Origin: Sipunculus nudus | Taxonomy: Eukaryota > Annelida > Sipuncula > Golfingiida > Sipunculidae | Length of the DNA stretch: 64,000 nt | NCBI GenBank assembly: GCA_026874595.1 | Contig: CM049314.1 | Location: forward strand, 71,752,300-71,816,299 | Direction: 5' to 3' | In this document: piece by piece, positions 59,903 through 64,000 of the stretch | Position numbering within the stretch: position 1 is the stretch's first letter | Layout: every line of letters starts with the position of its first letter | The notes under the pieces: generated by a model | Database searches by the model: none | What the model was told of the DNA's origin: nothing | What the model saw: the letters and a program-made list of their open reading frames with translations, nothing else | Program-made: the position numbers and the translations under genes

Positions 59903-61400
59903 CAGGGTTGGGTTTTAGGCAGCCCAAATCCTGTTTTCGGCAGGGCAGAGCCTAAAACCTGCCTTTAACTGCCTAAAACCTTACATACCCTCACCTATGA
60001 CTTGCAGTTAACTATGTTTTATTGATACACAGCTAAATGCATTAAAGAAATATGCTCAACAAATTTAAAGTGAGGAACACTTTAATCAAACTAAATAAAT
60101 TAAACCATGATACAAAAAGAAAGCAACAAATGAATACAACACTACTTCAGGTGTTCCATATGAACACATTTCTCTTGTATCCCTAAATCATGTTTTGAGG
60201 TCTCCCACCTCCATTACTGCCAATTTATAAAAGAATGCTCATACAGTAAGCTTATAACCAGATACTTTGATACAGCATTTTGATCTCAATCAAGGGATTA
60301 AATTTTGTTATTTATGTGAAACAAGTTTTTCCCGAATTTTTAAAGTTGTTCATTTACAATGAAAAATAGTCCATTATACTCGTAAACAGCAAAGAGCAAA
60401 AAGATTGGTCTTTTATATTATAACAGATCTTTAATGCTAGTCATAAACTAAAAATATGATAATATCTTGCACTATCTGATAATGAACAAGAATATCCACT
60501 GGTTGTTTATTCCATTAGCTAGGTCATCCTTTGTCAAATTTTAGGATTTTGTGCACAAACTTATTGTCTAGATATAATGATGGATATGCTCTGTTAACTG
60601 TATGATGAGATTGAGAAAATGGAATCCTCATGAAACACTATAATAAGTATAAAACTGAAAAATGTGAAAATATATTGCAGTGAATATGTTGCAAACCACA
60701 TAATATGCATAATCACTTTTGGGCTGTGTTCAACCTAAAGGGCTGAGAAACCTATATGTCATGGTCAGGGGCCCTGACTGCATCACTCAGTAAAAAGTTT
60801 GACTCAGGAACAGATTTCAGGGCAAGGGCCTTGATTGCATCATCCTGGTCAGGTATGATTAACTTGACATGAACATCTAAATGGACACAGCAGGGGGACT
60901 TATGATTATTGGGTCTAATGACCCCATCATCCTGATAAATAGTAATTAGCTGGTCTAATCAAGCATGGCCTCTGCCTCTGATACCCTGCCTTACAAGAGG
61001 CATACTGGAGTCTCTATTGTGTCAGGTAGCAGGGCAGTAATCAGCAACCAAAAGGGTCCTGATAAAGACATTACCTTGACCATTGAAACTAAGTGCCACA
61101 CAAACATAGTTTCATGCTCAAGAAACCTATACAGGCTCTTTGAAGACTGCATGATGCCAGCCAACAGAAATCATGCATTACTTATACCTGAAATCTTCCA
61201 GAAGCCAAGCAAAGCCTTGTGACTGTGTCACCCAAACCACTTTGGTAGTTTTATAGATCTTTAAGTAAAAATTTTAACAAATATAGGTTTTAGGCACTTT
61301 TGATGCCTAAAACATGCCGAAAACCTGTTTTAGGCGGGGCAGTTTTAACCAGGTTATAACCTATGGTTAAAACCTTCCTGCCTAAAACTTGCCAACCCTG
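59903..61400. mobile_element. hAT non-autonomous transposon, complete (1498 bp)
   Basis: Ends CAGGGTTGG...CCAACCCTG with an exact 8-bp target duplication CCTGGGGT at 59895-59902 and 61401-61408. The terminal inverted repeat continues imperfectly to GTTTTAGGCAG. GTTTTAGGC or its complement occurs 7 times within about 100 bp of the two ends, plus 2 one-base variants, like the subterminal transposase sites of hAT elements. No hAT transposase frame is present. Confidence 0.9.
60965..61222 (+). other. 85-codon open frame inside the hAT element
   Basis: Starts MASASDTLPYKRHTG, ends IFQKPSKAL, with no recognised domain. It is the longest frame in the element and sits in its less AT-rich part. It could be a captured exon fragment or chance. 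Confidence 0.2.
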
Positions 61401-61408
61401 CCTGGGGT

Positions 61409-64000
61409 CATCCCAACCTTGAAATGGGATCGCCAATCTTGTAAGGCAAGTGCGCCCAAAGCAATCAAAAGTTAGGCGAATATTCCGACCAGTTCATTCT
61501 AAATAGGGATGGCAAGATGCCAGTGCCAGTTTCTCTGGGTCACAAAGCGATTTTTCACGCACATACCACCAGTTACATGAATGAAGCTTTGGGCATATCC
61601 ATGACTGGGGCTCTGTATGTGTACCGTACAATATTTAAAAATTGGCCATATAAAGTATTATAAAATAGAAGAGCTCAAATTCGGCTGCTTACTACGGTGC
61701 CACCTGCTGGCCTCTTCATAACGTGTATTCAGGAAATTTCACGCGATGACCGTGACGTCACGGTTACGTCGTTCCATTATGACGGCAAAGTTTTCACATA
61801 CAGCGCTGAGTTGGCCATGCAGTTCTCACATAAAGAAAAACAACAACTCGGCGTGGTGATGTTATTTGTTTTTCATAAATTTTCGCTAACTTCATACAAA
61901 ATTAGGTCGTTTTCTCAGCATTCGCCGTACCGCTATGAACACACATTAGAAATCAAGGAAGAGAAGAAAACCCGAAAAAAACTAGTGTCATGGTTGGTGG
62001 AACGGACTATAAATATTTGCCACAGGCCTGAAATGGCCTTTTTGGCCCTGTGTATAGAATCCAGTCTACAATTCCAACGTGGGTCTAAACTGACTTGACC
62101 ATCTCATATTAGTTGTTATCATGCCTGATGATGACATTGACATGCCTGTTACTTTTCCATTATGAATCCTAAACATCATTACGTCCTTCTGTATATAACC
62201 ATACCCTCTTCCATTTAGACCGGATTCTATACTTGCTCCAAATTTTTTTTTTATATTAAAAAATTGTTTTTAATTGTTTTGCATAACAGGCTTCTTGGTG
62301 AGTTTTCCCAGTTAAACTTGGTCAGATTTTGTTGAGGAATATACAGCTGTGATAGTCCATTTGATCAGAATTGTGTGAATGACCAGCACACTGACTTAAG
62401 CCATGTAATGGTGATATTGTAGAGGGTACAAGCTACAACGGACCATGGGTCACGGCGCTCAGCTGATCGTGATTGGACTATAAATGTTTCTCCACTGTGA
62501 TACTATATTGAGTCAATAAAGCTTATGAATATCATGTACATGTTGGGCTATTATAAAGGAATGTAATGTAATATGTGAGTAAATAATAAATGAAATTACC
62601 TGACTGATGGATTAATAGAGTCAAATAAAGTGGTTTATTTTTTATTTATTTAGGAGGGGTTGAAAATTGTGATATATTTGAGCAATGACAGCAGTAATAA
62701 GCAGTAGTAGAATGATGATAAGGCTACTTGTTGAAGGATCTAAAGTGTATGGTAGTCTGCAAGCGTTCAATTTGACAGATTTGATGTTATGATTAACTAT
62801 GCTGATGAAGTGATTTATGAATATGTGACTGTATGACACAATATCTCTTTAGTCTTGACAAGGTACATAATTGTGATGCCCACTATGTCTACATATTACA
62901 CAATATTGACATAATTTCTGGCATGTACATAGGTACCTATGGACGAATAGTTATACAAAAAGTATGAATATATCTGATTCATCTTATTCTTGCTTACTGA
63001 GGCTGACTTTGGGATGGGGTTTGAAGAAGGGAAAAGTGAGGGCAGCACGAAGGTGGATGTAGAAATATTCTATTGTAATGTTTTTCATTTATATAAGAAT
63101 ATGAAAAGCTAAGAGGAAAGGGGCCCTCCTACTTGGTTATAGTAAAGTTCTAAATATATGATTGCAAACTAATACTCTGACAAGACTGTCATGAAGAAAA
63201 ACAGTAAAAGTTTTGAGATACTGTGTTGCATACGAAAATTTACAGATGGACAGGCAAGTGGACAGAATGGACTGATACCTTTATTCCATTTTCAAGGGAA
63301 TAATGCATTTAAGTTTATATATAATCCTATTTTTTAAGCATATCCACTTTTTCCATTAAGAAGTTTTTATCTGGATCATTTTTTTTATTTACAGGTTCAT
63401 AAATTTTTAATTAAAAAACCTGAAAATATAAGTTAAAATATTAGAATTGTTGCAAAAGTTGCAATCATTATATTTACAGAGTAAAAAACATTAGGTCATA
63501 TTATGCATACACATATATTTTATTATTTTTAAATCAATTTTTAAACTGAATTTAAAAGAAAATAATGCCACAACATGGCATCTACAAGAATATTCCTTGA
63601 ATCACTATTAAAAAGTTTTGCACACTGGAGTTTTCAGTACATGCTTCATTTTATTCACCAAAATAAAATAAAAGTAAATTTGATAAAATAAAACATCTTT
63701 TCAAATAAAGTATACACACTGTTGGTTGAATGAGGGACAAACTATCATTGTGCCAATTACTATCCCAGTTTTAATTAATTACTGGAATTAATAGTCAATT
63801 TCACACCTGGTGAAGTTTTTACTCTTCTGAAGTAAGGAATTACTTATCTCATGAACATCCACACTTTCACAGCAATACACCACTTTGTGGACACAATTAA
63901 ATGTACACTTTAATCATTGTAACACTAGTGGTTCAATACAAAATCTAAAATGTAGCATGTCCAAGAATAAAATACAGAAAATTATAACATTCATCTAGTT
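61409..64000. other. Presumed intron 1 continuation, no exon recognised
   Basis: AT-rich to the window end. A 133-codon plus frame (61697-62098) is basic and lysine-rich in its second half, with no recognised family, no downstream donor I can defend and no homologous neighbour. Confidence 0.4.
61697..61710 (-). promoter_or_regulatory. CTCF-like motif, reverse orientation
   Basis: GTGCCACCTGCTGG matches the reverse complement of CCASYAGRKGGCRS at all 14 positions. With equal base use about 0.03 such matches would be expected in this window on both strands. Confidence 0.45.

Noticed and set aside
61697-62098. 133-codon plus frame as a DAW1 exon or new gene
   Set aside because: It does not resemble the WD-repeat protein and has no supporting splice sites or family.

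Overview
The window looks like animal (metazoan) nuclear DNA, most likely from a marine invertebrate; I cannot name the phylum. It is AT-rich and gene-poor. It has short exons with GT/AG splice sites, long introns, TA/AAT/G-run microsatellites, minisatellites and several transposon classes (Ty3-like, DIRS-like, hAT, a TA-flanked inverted-repeat element). I see no operon, ribosome binding site, CRISPR array, rRNA or tRNA. Almost all long open frames are fragments or chance.

The main content (about 15.7-45 kb, all on the minus strand) is an array of two-exon genes and pseudogenes for an ATP-grasp ligase-like protein of about 290 residues. It resembles the bacterial RimK/DcsG-like group. The copy at 43431-44922 has an intact reading frame. 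Two young copies (15762-17250 and 30412-31902) are broken by different lesions: a 1-base deletion and an in-frame stop. Older relics lie at 23574-23723, 38347-39750 and 40690-41394. The two young copies sit in a direct tandem segmental duplication (10063-24500 and 24501-40530, joined at 24500/24501). The duplication also copied a decayed Ty3-like retroelement with PPT, RNase H, RT, protease, CCHC knuckle and gag traces. An older, more diverged duplicate covers about 42.4-45.0 kb.

Left flank (1-10 kb): a ~150-bp satellite at the edge, mostly featureless AT-rich DNA, a broken C-type lectin-like domain (7694-8196, minus) and a DIRS-like RNase H remnant (8890-10335, minus). The left breakpoint of the duplication cuts through that remnant.

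Right flank (45-64 kb): three copies of a small hAT-type MITE (two with 8-bp target duplications), a 1.54-kb TA-flanked element, two coding-phase minisatellites with 36- and 33-bp units, hairpin-forming microsatellites, and a promoter-like region. That region leads into what I read as exon 1 of a DAW1/WDR69 homologue (58489-58528, plus), a ciliary dynein-assembly factor. An RFX-type X-box touches its start codon. A clean 1.5-kb hAT element (59903-61400) lies in its first intron. The remaining exons are outside the window.
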